64,000 nt of DNA from CBDDEC01 sp965226785 (GCA_965226785.1 CBDDEC010000002.1:248001-312000), one strand, 5' to 3'. Shown: positions 1-8,706, counted from the stretch's first letter. Notes: generated by a model not told the origin, from the letters alone. Translations and numbers: made by a program.

Positions 1-323
1 TCGAGACGCCCGACAACCCAGGAGGCCCGCTCATCTTCGGCCCCACCCATCCGTTCGATCCGATCAAGACGACCGCCAGCTTCTACCGATGGCCCCTCGA
101 AGCTCGCGAGGCCTTCTTCGCGACCACCGCGCGCCTGCACGCAAAATGCGTGATTGCGGATCGCTCGTCTCTCCTCATCACCAGCGCCAATCTCACGAGT
201 GCCGGCATCAACGACAACATCGAGCTCGGGGTTCTCATAGAGGCAGGCTCCTTGCCTGAGAGTCTCAGTCGTCATCTCGAACTGCTGATCGAGGCAGGGA
301 TGCTGGAGCCAGTCTCGGGATAA
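1..323 (+). CDS. DrmC-like phospholipase D family protein (3' end only)
   Basis: The window opens inside this gene. The reading frame (first full codon at base 3) gives about 106 residues ending at TAA 321-323. It carries one PLD half-site: H-A-K followed by IADR and then ITSANLT, the HxK(x4)D/(S)xxN pattern of phospholipase D-type nucleases. It is followed by the NIELGVLIEAG stretch typical of the end of DrmC, the PLD component of DISARM anti-phage systems. The HKD-like His, Lys, Asp and Asn are all present, so this end looks intact. Other PLD-family nucleases with the same C-terminal form are possible. The missing 5' part and any drmA/drmB genes would lie to the left of the window. Confidence 0.65.
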   Translation, partial: ETPDNPGGPLIFGPTHPFDPIKTTASFYRWPLEAREAFFATTARLHAKCVIADRSSLLITSANLTSAGINDNIELGVLIEAGSLPESLSRHLELLIEAGMLEPVSG

Positions 324-361
324 GCGGATAGCGTCGGCGACACGTGCCCGCGTGCGCCTTT

Positions 362-585
362 CTACTCGAGCGCTCGATAGCGCTTGGCGAACACAAGCAT
401 CGGGATCGTGAGTACGACGAGCGCTCCCCCGCAGACTCCGACTGCCGCCTGCGGTCCGGCTACATCTGCGAGCAGGCTAATGAGGAAGACACCGTACGCC
501 ATCAGGCCGTACTCCGTGTGGTAGATGCTGAGCACCCGCCCCCGGTGCGAGTCCTCCGCGTACGTCTGCACCAGCACGGTGCTGG
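362..585 (-). pseudogene. MFS transporter, C-terminal fragment
   Basis: About 74 residues read on the minus strand from a junction near 585 to the stop at 362. They include LVQTYAEDSHRGRVLSIY and then two hydrophobic helices. The QTYxxDxxRGRV motif followed by two membrane segments is the form of the last two to three helices of major facilitator exporters of the enterobactin-exporter type. The upstream nine or so helices are missing. The fragment joins directly to an IS21-type transposase remnant, so the transporter was probably destroyed by transposon insertion or deletion. No product is expected. Confidence 0.6.
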
Positions 586-815
586 GGGATGGTCACCTCG
601 GTGCTGCCGGACCCGAGCTCGCGGCGCACGCGGCCGACGTAGGCGCACCGTTGCCTCGGCGACCGTCGCGCCGCGCTCGTCGACGAGGCGCTGCCAGATC
701 CGTCTCGCGGTGTGGCGCTGCTTGCGCGGCGCGCTGAGGTCGGCGACCAGCCACGCGCGGATCGTCGCCTGGTGCGGACCGAGTGACCGGACCCCCTTTG
801 CGAGCACGTCGTTGC
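586..815 (-). pseudogene. istA: IS21-family istA transposase fragment, frameshifted
   Basis: The minus strand encodes IRAWLVADLSAPRKQRHTA followed by a stretch ending VAEATVR, and after a frameshift near 650 it continues YVGRVRRELGSGSTEVTIP. Together they match the middle of IS21 transposases, with the APRKQRHTA hallmark and then the RRxxELGSGSTEVTIPQ region. Neither the N-terminal helix-turn-helix nor the DDE core is present, and no istB is nearby. The piece lies between MFS debris and a truncated nuclease, so it is a scar and not an element that can move. Confidence 0.6.
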
Positions 816-819
816 GGAC

Positions 820-1059
820 ATGGGCGGCATCATTTACGGCCCGTACACCGGAACGCGGTTCGCCAGCACATCCGAGACTGACATCGAGCACATCATCGCG
901 CGCTCGAAGACGCACGACAGCGGCCTCTGTAGGGCCGGTACCGCGCGGCGGCGGCGCTACATGGATGATCGCGACGGCGACGGGGTCGCGTGCGAGCGAG
1001 AGGCTGCCGAGAACTCGCCGAGCCCGACTGGCCCCATCTTTCCCGATGGTCGGACGTGA
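820..1059 (+). pseudogene. HNH/Excalibur secreted nuclease remnant with internal deletion
   Basis: The frame starts at the GDMGGIIYGPYTGT block, runs through SETDIEHIIARSKTHDSGLC, then jumps to RRRRYMDDRDGDGVACE. The same blocks occur in the larger gene at 27909-28740, where about 130 residues separate them. Here the interior of the HNH (DUF1524-like) domain is deleted, leaving the D-x-E-H active-site block joined to the last calcium-binding-like Excalibur motif. It is a broken paralogue. Its orientation is opposite to that of the other copy. Confidence 0.55.
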
Positions 1060-1174
1060 CCGAGGAGGCGCGACGCGATCTCCGCCACTGCCCCATCCTT
1101 GTGTCGGGCTTGTGCGTTTCGGGCTGTCGGCCGAACACCGTATCCTTGGGTTGTCCGCTCCCCCGGAGTTGCAG

Positions 1175-3172
1175 ATGCTCGACATACACGTAGGCCTCCA
1201 GACCGAACGCCTCACGTCTCACACGGGCGGCGGCGTCGAGTTCACACTTGCAAAGGTGACCCACGGCCGAGATCAAGTCGCCTACGGGCTTCACGCCTCG
1301 GTTCACTCGCACTCACTCGGAGGAGTCAGCAGTCAGGACTTCTTGGAGCACCTCGGCTTCCGGCTGCAAGACTGCCCATTCACATCTAGCCGCGAAGCCT
1401 ACTGTGTGGCGGTCGACGAGGGGGTGGACGCAGCTGCATTCGCGGAGGCGTTCGGTGCGGCATTCGACGTGCTGCGCAAGGCTAATGGCCACCTCGAACG
1501 CTGCGGCTTCTACCTTGAGAGCCGAGATTTTCCAGCGAAGGCCTGGGCACGTGGCGGCGGCGATGGTCACACGGGTACGAATCAGCGACGTATGAAAGAG
1601 TCGAGAGACGAGCACTTTGAGTTCGTGTTCTCCTGGCTGGAGCAGGACAGTAATGGCGGGTGGACTACCCACTACAGGGCCACGGAGCGGCCCCAGTCTG
1701 CGGAGATGGAAGCTGTACTCGATTTCCTGGGTCTAGATACGTCAGAGCAGTGCGCCGAGTTCGACTTCGAGCGGTGCAGGTGGCGGCACGTACGACGCGA
1801 TACGCAAGGCGATCCGACCTGCGGCAACAACGACACTGTTGGCGGCTGGTTCGAGGCACACCCTGAGCACTTCGCCGCTGGCATCGAGGACCTGCTCACT
1901 GCTGAGGGGCTCGTTCGGCCTTTCGGGATGAGTTTCTTGCAGCCAGCCGGGAGCAAGGCTCAGCCTGCCCTTCTCGAGCCGGCTCCAGCCGCGCCGGTGA
2001 ACGGCGGCGGGCGGGCGAACGAAAAGGACTATGATGTTGCCACGCGCGCTCTCGACGCACAGCGTGCCTCGCTGCTGCCGCGGCTGGAAGGGGAGATGGG
2101 GGAGGGGTCTGGACCTAGGACTATGGTAAGAGCGTCCCCAACCGCATTTATCTCCTACTCATGGGATACCGATGAGCATCGAGCTTGGGTACGCAAGCTA
2201 GCTGAGCGCATTCGAGGGTGCGGGGTCGATGTCAAGCTCGACCAGTGGGAGACAGCACCCGGCGACCAGCTCACAGAGTTCATGGAGCGTGGCATCCGCG
2301 ACCACGACTTCGTTGTGATCATCTGCACCCCCAAGTATCGCCAGCGCTCGGACTCGCGCGAAGGTGGGGTTGGATATGAGGGTGACGTGATGACCGCAGA
2401 GGTCATGACGAACGGGAACGAGAGGAAGTTCATCCCTGTGTGGCGAAGCGGTCAGTGGGAGGAAGCTGCTCCGTCTTGGCTGGTTGGAAAGTACTACATA
2501 GATCTCTCCGGCAACCCGTACGATGAGGAGCGATACGCCGATCTAATCGAGACGCTTCGTGGAGAGCGACTGAAGCCGCCGCCCATCAGCCCGCGTGCAA
2601 GCAGGGGGGGTGGCCCTGATGCAGCAGAGACACCAAGCGAGGCCAGCGCGGGCGAACCGGGATCGCAGCCAATCAGCGTTGCAGTGCGTCGGGACGGAAG
2701 ACCGCTTGCGGGCGTGGACGTACTGGCGCTGTTTCCGAACAAGACGTGGCAGCGTGGGGCTACGGACGGGGTTGGAGAAGCACGCCTCGGACTGCATTCA
2801 ACCCATCTACCGTTGACTGTGTTCGCTGCTGCCGAAGGCTGCGCGGCACATGTCGAGCGGGATTGGATCCCGGCCGAACGAGCTCTCGCCATTGATCTGA
2901 CTGACCTCCCCGGCGGCGGCTCGGTCGTGTTCGCAGAGGGGACAGGTTATCTCCCCGGTCTAGCTGGCCGCCTCAATCCAATCCTCGACACGAGCGCCAG
3001 GACCTACCTGTACGCGTCCAACATCGCCATTGGTGGGGGGCGGCAACAACCGGTCTCATTCGTTCCCGGCGAAGAGGAACTGCACTTGATGGACGCGAAT
3101 GGCAGCGAGGTGCTTGTGCGCGTGGTCGCGATCACTGGGCGGTCGTCGCTCCTAGAGTACCGTCCGGCCTGA
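1175..3172 (+). CDS. SEFIR/TIR-like domain protein with novel N-terminal domain and C-terminal carrier-like domain
   Basis: The protein has 665 residues. The start is ATG 1175, preceded by GGAG at 1165-1168 with a 6-nt spacer; the frame stays open further upstream, but that DNA is transposon debris. Residues about 1-260 form a globular region I do not recognise, with a Ser-His-Ser-His stretch near residue 45 and several Cys. Residues about 322-465 form a SEFIR domain (TIR relative): AFISYSWDTDEHRAWV, DQWETAPGD, FVVIICTPKY, GVGYEGD and the SWLVGKYYIDL block. After a Pro/Gly/Ala linker, residues about 495-665 contain a carboxypeptidase-regulatory-like beta domain and the RLNPILDTSARTYLYASNI block that recurs at the C-terminus of bacterial TIR/SEFIR proteins. 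A role in immune signalling or abortive infection is inferred from the SEFIR domain and from the neighbouring DrmC-like gene. No transmembrane segment is seen, so it is probably cytosolic. Confidence 0.75.
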   Translation: MLDIHVGLQTERLTSHTGGGVEFTLAKVTHGRDQVAYGLHASVHSHSLGGVSSQDFLEHLGFRLQDCPFTSSREAYCVAVDEGVDAAAFAEAFGAAFDVLRKANGHLERCGFYLESRDFPAKAWARGGGDGHTGTNQRRMKESRDEHFEFVFSWLEQDSNGGWTTHYRATERPQSAEMEAVLDFLGLDTSEQCAEFDFERCRWRHVRRDTQGDPTCGNNDTVGGWFEAHPEHFAAGIEDLLTAEGLVRPFGMSFLQPAGSKAQPALLEPAPAAPVNGGGRANEKDYDVATRALDAQRASLLPRLEGEMGEGSGPRTMVRASPTAFISYSWDTDEHRAWVRKLAERIRGCGVDVKLDQWETAPGDQLTEFMERGIRDHDFVVIICTPKYRQRSDSREGGVGYEGDVMTAEVMTNGNERKFIPVWRSGQWEEAAPSWLVGKYYIDLSGNPYDEERYADLIETLRGERLKPPPISPRASRGGGPDAAETPSEASAGEPGSQPISVAVRRDGRPLAGVDVLALFPNKTWQRGATDGVGEARLGLHSTHLPLTVFAAAEGCAAHVERDWIPAERALAIDLTDLPGGGSVVFAEGTGYLPGLAGRLNPILDTSARTYLYASNIAIGGGRQQPVSFVPGEEELHLMDANGSEVLVRVVAITGRSSLLEYRPA

Positions 3173-3507
3173 CCCCGACCTCGCGAACCAACCGGCTACG
3201 CCGCGCTCAGAACGAGAGCGCGAGATAGAACCTGGCGCACCCTTTTCGCACGACCGCAGCTTCATACCGATGTTTGTTCAATGGTAGCGAAATCGGCCTG
3301 ATCTCCATCTGGGAAGATCGGCACGACGCCTGCGATCTCGACGCCCTCGTGCGAGGCTCTAACCTGCGCATCGACAGCTCGAAGCATGAGATCGAAGTCG
3401 TCCCCGCTCGCGTCCTCAACCCAATTGCGGATGGCCGAGAGCGCCTGTGCTACCAGAAAACGTCATCCTGGCGTTGAGTTGACCCCGCGGGCGTCCATCT
3501 GAAGGCT
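3173..3507. other. Intergenic stretch, no recognised gene
   Basis: No start with a ribosome site and no recognisable protein family was seen on either strand. A 67-codon open frame on the plus strand (3274-3477) and a 70-codon one on the minus strand overlap each other and resemble no family I know. Confidence 0.4.
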
Positions 3508-3529
3508 GCCTCCTGCGTGGGCAGGAGGC
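3508..3529 (+). promoter_or_regulatory. Hairpin sequestering the transposase ribosome site
   Basis: GCCTCCTGC (3508-3516), the loop GTGG, and GCAGGAGGC (3521-3529) form a perfect 9-bp stem. The AGGAGG Shine-Dalgarno of the transposase at 3536 lies inside the 3' arm. In many IS elements such a hairpin blocks translation from read-through transcripts; that role here is inferred. Confidence 0.6.
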
Positions 3530-3535
3530 TCCGCC

Positions 3536-4297
3536 ATGCGAACGTACCCTGGGTTACTGACGAACGCGGTTCGAAGCGCGCTGCGATCAAAGCACGACCT
3601 GATGCTCGAGAACCTGGCCCTTCGGCAGCAGTTCGCGGTGCTGACCCGTCAGCGCGCTCGCACTCGAACGAAGCCAGCCGACCGTCTCTTCTGGTCGTGG
3701 CTCTCCCGGTATTGGCCCGGCTGGCGTTCCACCCTGGTGATGGTGCAGCCGGAGACGGTCATCCGCTGGCACCGCACGGCGTGGCGCGGGTACTGGCCGT
3801 GGAAGCGCCGAGCGCGACAGCCGGGCCGGCCGCGTATCAGCAAGGAGCTGCAAGGGCTGATCGCGAGGATCGCAACCGAGAACCCGCGCTGGGGCGCCGT
3901 CCGCATCCAGCGCGAGCTACTCGCGCTCGGCTACGAGGTGAGCGCGGAGACGGTGAGGTGCTACCGGCGGAGGGCGCTGTGGCGTCCGCCGTCCCAGTCC
4001 TGGCGAACCTTCCTCACTGCGGTGCGGGCACCGAAGGCGAACGCCATCGCGGAGCGTGTGGTCGGAACGCTCAGGCGCGAATGTCTCGACCATCTGATGA
4101 TCGTGAATGAGCGTCACCTGCGACTGGTGCTGCGGGAGTACGTCGCGCACTACAACCACGTGCGACCGCACCAGGCGCTCGAACTGTGGGCTCCGGACGA
4201 CCGGCGGCCACGGTCACCGCCCCGGAGCGAGGGCCAAGTCGTGGGTCGGTCGATCCTGAGCGGGCTGCATCACGAGTACGAGCGTCTCGCCGCGTGA
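3536..4297 (+). pseudogene. Integrase-core transposase with catalytic core deleted in frame
   Basis: The predicted protein of 253 residues is a diverged relative of the 341-residue transposase encoded four times elsewhere in the window. The N-terminal helix-turn-helix half (LENLALRQQFAVL, VQPETVIRWHRTAW, NPRWGAVRIQRELLALG) and the C-terminal block (NAIAERVVGTLRRECLDH to HHEYERLAA) are intact. About 100 residues between SQSWRTFL and VRAPKANAIAER are missing in frame, removing both catalytic aspartates of the DDE triad and leaving only the final Glu. The frame stays open, so a DNA-binding, catalytically dead protein could still be made. The start is ATG 3536 with AGGAGG held in a hairpin. Confidence 0.7.
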
Positions 4298-4414
4298 CAT
4301 TCGGGCGGACAACATTTTCTGGTAGCACCGCCCGGCACGCGGCCGCCCGGCAAGACAATCCGGCCTACCCGTGCCCGGTGCCCGCGGCAACCGGAGCCGG
4401 CCCGTCCTCGATGG

Positions 4415-7400
4415 TCAGCGGACCACCGCGTCCAGCTCCAGGTCGGCCCCGTGGCGCAGGGTGCGCACGGCGGCGACCTTCGGCCAGGCGAAGCGGCGGA
4501 GGAAGCCCGGCTCGCCCGCTTGCGGACCGTCGAGCGTCGATAGCAACGCCTTGAGCGAGCGTTGGCCGGGCAGCGTCGGACCGAGCAGACGGTAGAGAGA
4601 GCGCGCGCGCGCCGGCCCGCCGTCGGTCGCGGCGAACGCGATCTCCGGCCGGCGCGCGTGGCTGAGCATCGCCTCGATATCGCCCGCGCCGCCGCGCAGC
4701 GCCTCGTCGGGCACGCCCACCTCGTGCAGCGCCTCCACGACCGGGGCGAGCCCCGGCGAGTCGAAGAGCGCGACGGCGTTGCCGGCGAGCAGCGCGGCGG
4801 CGAGCCACCATGGGGCGTCGTCGCCCCGCGCGCAGAGGAGGCCGAGCCCGCGAGGCGTGTCGTAGCGCAGCTCCGTGCGTTGCCCGGCCGCAGGCACCGT
4901 GCGCTGCGGCCGTCCCAGCTCGCGGCGCGCCGCCTGCGCCGTCGCGAGCAGCGCGTCCCCGGTCGCGTGCTCGCCACGCTCGCCGAGCAGCACGGCCGCG
5001 CTCTCGACCGCAGCGAGCCGTTGCTCGAGCGGCGCGTCCCAGCCCCGATCGGGGAGGTCGAGCGGTGGCGGTAGCGAGGGGGCTTCCGCCTCGGCGGCTG
5101 CTCGCTCCGCGTCGTCGTCGGGCGGCGCGTCGGTTCGGCGGACGAAGGCCCAGAGGTAGTCGAGACCGCCCGCCTTCGGCCCCGTGCCGGACATGCGCAT
5201 ACCCCCGAAGGGCTCGACGCCGACGCGCGCGCCCGTCGTCCTGCGGTTGACATAGACGTTCCCCGCCTGGAGGGCGCGCGTTGCCTCGGCGATGGTGAGC
5301 GGGCTGCGCGAGAAGACGCCCGCCGTCAGCCCGTACGCCGTGCCGTTGGTCACCGCGTACGCCTCTGCGGCAGTCCTGAAGGGGATCAGGGCGACGATCG
5401 GGCCGAACAGCTCCTCGGTCGTCGTGCGCGCCTCGAGGGCGCGATCGGCGGAGAGCTGCACGATCAGCGGGCCGGCGGTGAGGTCGCCGGCGGGCGTGTC
5501 GAACGTGTCGAGCAGCACCTCGCACTCGGCGCGGGCGGTGTCGGCGTCGCGGCGCAGACGCTCGTGCGCCTCGCTGTCGATGACCGGGTTAATCCGGGTG
5601 TCGGGCGCGTCGGCGGGCCCGACGCGGAGGCTGCGCGCGGCGTCGACGAGGCGGTCGCGCAGCGCCTCGAAGATCGGCTCCGCGACGAGGATCCGCGAGG
5701 CCGCGGAGCACTTCTGGTTAGCGTGGCCGAACGACGAGGCCATCACCGCCTCGACGACCTCGTCGGGGTCGGCGTCGGCGAAGACGAGCACCGCGTTCTT
5801 CCCACCCAGCTCGGCGACGAGGCTCTTGATCTCGGCCGGGCCGGTGAGATCGGCCATAGCCACGGCCTCGTGGAGGTACGTCCCGACGGCGCGCGAGCCT
5901 GTGAAGGCGACCATGTCGACCTCGGAGCTCTCGGCGAGGGCGGCCCCGGCCGTCTCGCCGCGGCCGGGCAGGGCGATCAGCGCATCGCGCGGCACGCCGG
6001 CCTCGTGCAGGAGTGCGACGAGTCGCTGGCCGATCAGCGGCGTCTGCTCGGCCGGCTTGAGGATCGCGGCGTTCCCGCAGGCGAGCGCGGCGACGGTCAT
6101 GCCGCAGGGGATCGCGATCGAGAAGTTCCAGGGCGGGATCACGGCTACCACGCCGCGATGCGCGACGCGGTCGCCGAAGCCCTCGAACAGCGCCTCCGCC
6201 TCCGCGGCGTAGTAGCGCAGGTAGTCGATCGCCTCCTCGACCTCCGCCCAGGCGTCCGCGCGGTCGCGGCCGCCCTCGTGGACCACCCAGGCGGCGAATT
6301 CGTGGCCGCGCTCCTCGAGCAGCTGGGCGGCGCGGCGCAGGATCGCCGCGCGCTCGGCGACCGGCGTGCGCGCCCAGCGCGGGGCGCCCGAGCGGGCGAC
6401 CGCGACCGCGCGCCGAGCCCCAGCGGCGTCCGCGAGGGCGGCGTGGCCAACCGGCTCGGCGTCGGGGTGGGACGGGCTGTGCACCGTCAGCTCCTCGGAG
6501 GCGGCCAGCTCCTCGTCGCCGGCTCGAAGCGGGAAGTGCTCGCCCCAGCGCGCGCGGGTCGACGCGAGCGCCACCTCGAAGGCGTCGCGGAACTCGGCTT
6601 CGAACCAGCGCGCCTCCGGCGCGCGCCGGAACGCTGCGGCGTCTCGCGGCGGGGCGGCCAGCGACGGCTCCCGCGCCGGTGGCGGCCGCAGCAGCTCTTC
6701 GGGGGCGGCCCCGGCGCGGCTCTGGAGCAGCACCCCGGCCTGCGACGAGTTCTCAAGGACGCGCCGCACGAGGTAGGCCATCCCCGGCAGCAGCTCGCCG
6801 ACCGGGACGTAGTCGCGGGCGACCCAGCCGACCTCGGCGAGCGCCCGGCTCGTCCCCTCAGCGGTGCGGAACAGGGTCTGGTGCTCGACCGCGTTTGCCG
6901 GCAGGCCCGCCGCCTCGGCGAGGGCTTCCGCGCGGGCGTGCGCCCGAGCGTTGTGGCTGCCGACGGCGAGGTGCACCGCCGGGTGTGCATCGATTAGCTG
7001 CGCGAGCACACGCTCGAAGGCGGCATCCGTTGCGCTCTTCTCGACGAAGACCGGTGGCGCCCAGCGCGCGGCGTCGGCGACGATCGTCTCGTAATCCCAG
7101 TACGCGCCCTTGACGAGCCGGACCTGGAACGGGACGCGGCGTTCGCCCGCGAAGGCGACGAGGGCTGCGGCGTCCTCCTCGGCGGAGCGGAGATAGGCCT
7201 GGAGCACGATTCCCGCGCCGGGCCAGCCGCCGAAGCGCTCGCCGCGTGCGAACGTGCGGCGGAAAAGCTCCCACGTCAGGTCGCGGTAGGCGTACTGCTC
7301 CATGTCGACGGTGATGCCGACGCCCGCGCCGTCGGCCGCTTCGACGATCGCCTCGAGGGCGGGCCGCACGCGCGCGATCGTGCCCTCCGGGTCGACCGGG

Positions 7401-8008
7401 CTGAAGTGCGCGGTCAGCGACGAAAGCTTGAGCGAGACCTGCAGCGCGAAGACGTCGCCGGCGGTGAGGCTACCCGCCAGCGGATCCTCGCCGAGCTGTC
7501 CGATCAGCTCGAGGTAACGCGCGAGGTACTGCTCCGCCTCGGGGTCGCTCAGCACCGCCTCGCCGAGCAGGTCGAAGGAGGGTACGCGGCCGTGGTTGGC
7601 GAGCAGCGCGGTCGTCGCGCGCACCGTGCCGGCGCCGGGTCGGGTGATGAACCTCCGCGCGAAGCGCTCGGCCGAGCGGCGGGCGCTCTCGCCGACGATG
7701 CGCGCCGGCACGAGGTCGTTGCGCGCGATGCGAAGGAACCAGCGCAGGGCACGCGGCAGCTCGGGAAACTCGTCGCCGAAATACTCGTGCGCGAGCCGCT
7801 TCGCCTCGGCGCCGCTGCTGTCGTAATCGACGGAGGCGAGCACGTCGAGGTAGCGCAGCAGGCGGCTGCGAAAGCGATCGTCGGCCACGGCGTGGGTGAG
7901 CAGCCAGTCCTGGACGCGCTCGGCCGGGCCCGGCCGGTAGCGCTCGGCGGCGGCGAGCAAGGCGCGGCCAAGCTGCTGTGTGCGCGCCTCGACGTCGACC
8001 GTGCTCAA
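4415..8008 (-). CDS. putA: Bifunctional proline dehydrogenase / L-glutamate-gamma-semialdehyde dehydrogenase (PutA)
   Basis: The protein has 1197 residues and oxidises proline to glutamate in two steps (FAD-dependent PRODH, then NAD-dependent aldehyde dehydrogenase). The start is TTG 8008, chosen because GAGGAG lies 5 nt upstream and the sequence then runs STVDVEARTQQLG; longer in-frame extensions enter the upstream region. A PRODH barrel covers roughly residues 130-460 (ITVDMEQYAYRDL, RLVKGAYWDYE, GSHNARAHA). The ALDH module is centred on PPWNFSIAIPCG and KPAEQTPL, with catalytic Glu733 in AELGGKN and Cys767 in NQKCSAASR, 34 residues apart as usual. A C-terminal ALDH-like domain (about 1020-1197) fits the longer PutA types. 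No N-terminal ribbon-helix-helix DNA-binding domain is seen, so it is unlikely to autoregulate like E. coli PutA. It is monocistronic. Confidence 0.93.
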   Translation of the reverse strand: MSTVDVEARTQQLGRALLAAAERYRPGPAERVQDWLLTHAVADDRFRSRLLRYLDVLASVDYDSSGAEAKRLAHEYFGDEFPELPRALRWFLRIARNDLVPARIVGESARRSAERFARRFITRPGAGTVRATTALLANHGRVPSFDLLGEAVLSDPEAEQYLARYLELIGQLGEDPLAGSLTAGDVFALQVSLKLSSLTAHFSPVDPEGTIARVRPALEAIVEAADGAGVGITVDMEQYAYRDLTWELFRRTFARGERFGGWPGAGIVLQAYLRSAEEDAAALVAFAGERRVPFQVRLVKGAYWDYETIVADAARWAPPVFVEKSATDAAFERVLAQLIDAHPAVHLAVGSHNARAHARAEALAEAAGLPANAVEHQTLFRTAEGTSRALAEVGWVARDYVPVGELLPGMAYLVRRVLENSSQAGVLLQSRAGAAPEELLRPPPAREPSLAAPPRDAAAFRRAPEARWFEAEFRDAFEVALASTRARWGEHFPLRAGDEELAASEELTVHSPSHPDAEPVGHAALADAAGARRAVAVARSGAPRWARTPVAERAAILRRAAQLLEERGHEFAAWVVHEGGRDRADAWAEVEEAIDYLRYYAAEAEALFEGFGDRVAHRGVVAVIPPWNFSIAIPCGMTVAALACGNAAILKPAEQTPLIGQRLVALLHEAGVPRDALIALPGRGETAGAALAESSEVDMVAFTGSRAVGTYLHEAVAMADLTGPAEIKSLVAELGGKNAVLVFADADPDEVVEAVMASSFGHANQKCSAASRILVAEPIFEALRDRLVDAARSLRVGPADAPDTRINPVIDSEAHERLRRDADTARAECEVLLDTFDTPAGDLTAGPLIVQLSADRALEARTTTEELFGPIVALIPFRTAAEAYAVTNGTAYGLTAGVFSRSPLTIAEATRALQAGNVYVNRRTTGARVGVEPFGGMRMSGTGPKAGGLDYLWAFVRRTDAPPDDDAERAAAEAEAPSLPPPLDLPDRGWDAPLEQRLAAVESAAVLLGERGEHATGDALLATAQAARRELGRPQRTVPAAGQRTELRYDTPRGLGLLCARGDDAPWWLAAALLAGNAVALFDSPGLAPVVEALHEVGVPDEALRGGAGDIEAMLSHARRPEIAFAATDGGPARARSLYRLLGPTLPGQRSLKALLSTLDGPQAGEPGFLRRFAWPKVAAVRTLRHGADLELDAVVR

Positions 8009-8165
8009 TGCCGCTCCTCGCCCCGTGCCGTCCGCCCTCCGGGAGGATAGCGCGGGGCGGGGCGCCGGCGCGGTGCCGGGGCGCACCCCGGCCATCTTGC
8101 GACACCACCGGGTGCGTGCTACAAGCCGCCGGGGCCGGCGAGGCTCGACGCGTGAAGGGGCGACC

Positions 8166-8572
8166 ATGCCGCAGTACCACGGCCTCGAGGTCTTCGTGCC
8201 GCAGAACGACCGGCCGCACATCGAGTACTTCCAGGAGGCGGCGACCGGCCAGTTCAACCTCCAGAAGTGCGTCGAGTGCGACCTCTTCCGCTACCCGCCG
8301 GGGTCGCTCTGCCCGGACTGCGGGTCGAGCGAGCTGCGCTGGGGGGGCGGTCTCCGGCAAGGGCACGATCCACTCGTACTACTTCGTCCCGCACGCGGTG
8401 AACCGGGCGTTCCGGGACTGGACCCCCTACCCGGTGATCCTCGTGGAGCTGGACGAGCAGCGCGGCCAGCCCACGGCCGACCGCTCGCTCCGCATCGCCT
8501 CCAACTGCATCGACGCCGACGGCAACCCGGAGCAGGAAAAGAACATCGGCATCGGCAAGCGCGTCGAGACCG
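8166..8572 (+). pseudogene. DUF35 OB-fold/zinc-ribbon acyl-CoA-associated protein, frameshifted and IS-truncated
   Basis: The reading starts at ATG 8166 (MPQYHGLEVFVPQND). A rubredoxin-like zinc ribbon, CVEC then CPDC, sits about 45 residues in, as in DUF35 proteins that partner thiolases and acyl-CoA enzymes. At a run of seven G near 8341-8347 the frame shifts; the OB-fold half (GKGTIHSYYFVPHAVNRAF to GNPEQEKNIGIGKRVE) continues in another frame. The gene then runs straight into the 3' end of an IS at about 8573, losing its C-terminus. The G-run could also be a sequencing indel, but the truncation alone inactivates the gene. Confidence 0.7.
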
Positions 8573-8706
8573 CTCGCTCGCGCTCGACTCACCGGAGGGG
8601 CGGCTACCGCAGAGGAGGCCGCGACTTGGCCGAGTGCAAAGCCGACCCGTCCTGGGCGGCCTCCATCACGAGTACCAGTGGGCCGCGTGATATTTTGCCG
8701 CCCCAC
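8573..8706 (+). mobile_element. 3' end fragment of a rve-type IS
   Basis: The frame LALDSPEGR ... VLGGLHHEYQWAA ends at TGA 8688-8690 and is followed by TATTTTGCCGCCCCAC, a variant of the GTTTTGCCGTCCCAC terminus of the full copies. It is a diverged relative and only the last 40 or so codons survive. Confidence 0.7.

Noticed and set aside
344..1174. N-terminal extension of the SEFIR protein to 942 residues
   Set aside because: The upstream frame is antisense to MFS and IS21 fragments and then overlaps a nuclease remnant. A good ribosome site and ATG lie at 1165-1177.
4270..7971. Several long Arg/Ala-rich frames on both strands across putA
   Set aside because: They are shadows of the GC-rich putA gene; the minus-strand frame ending at 4415 has complete PRODH and ALDH motifs.
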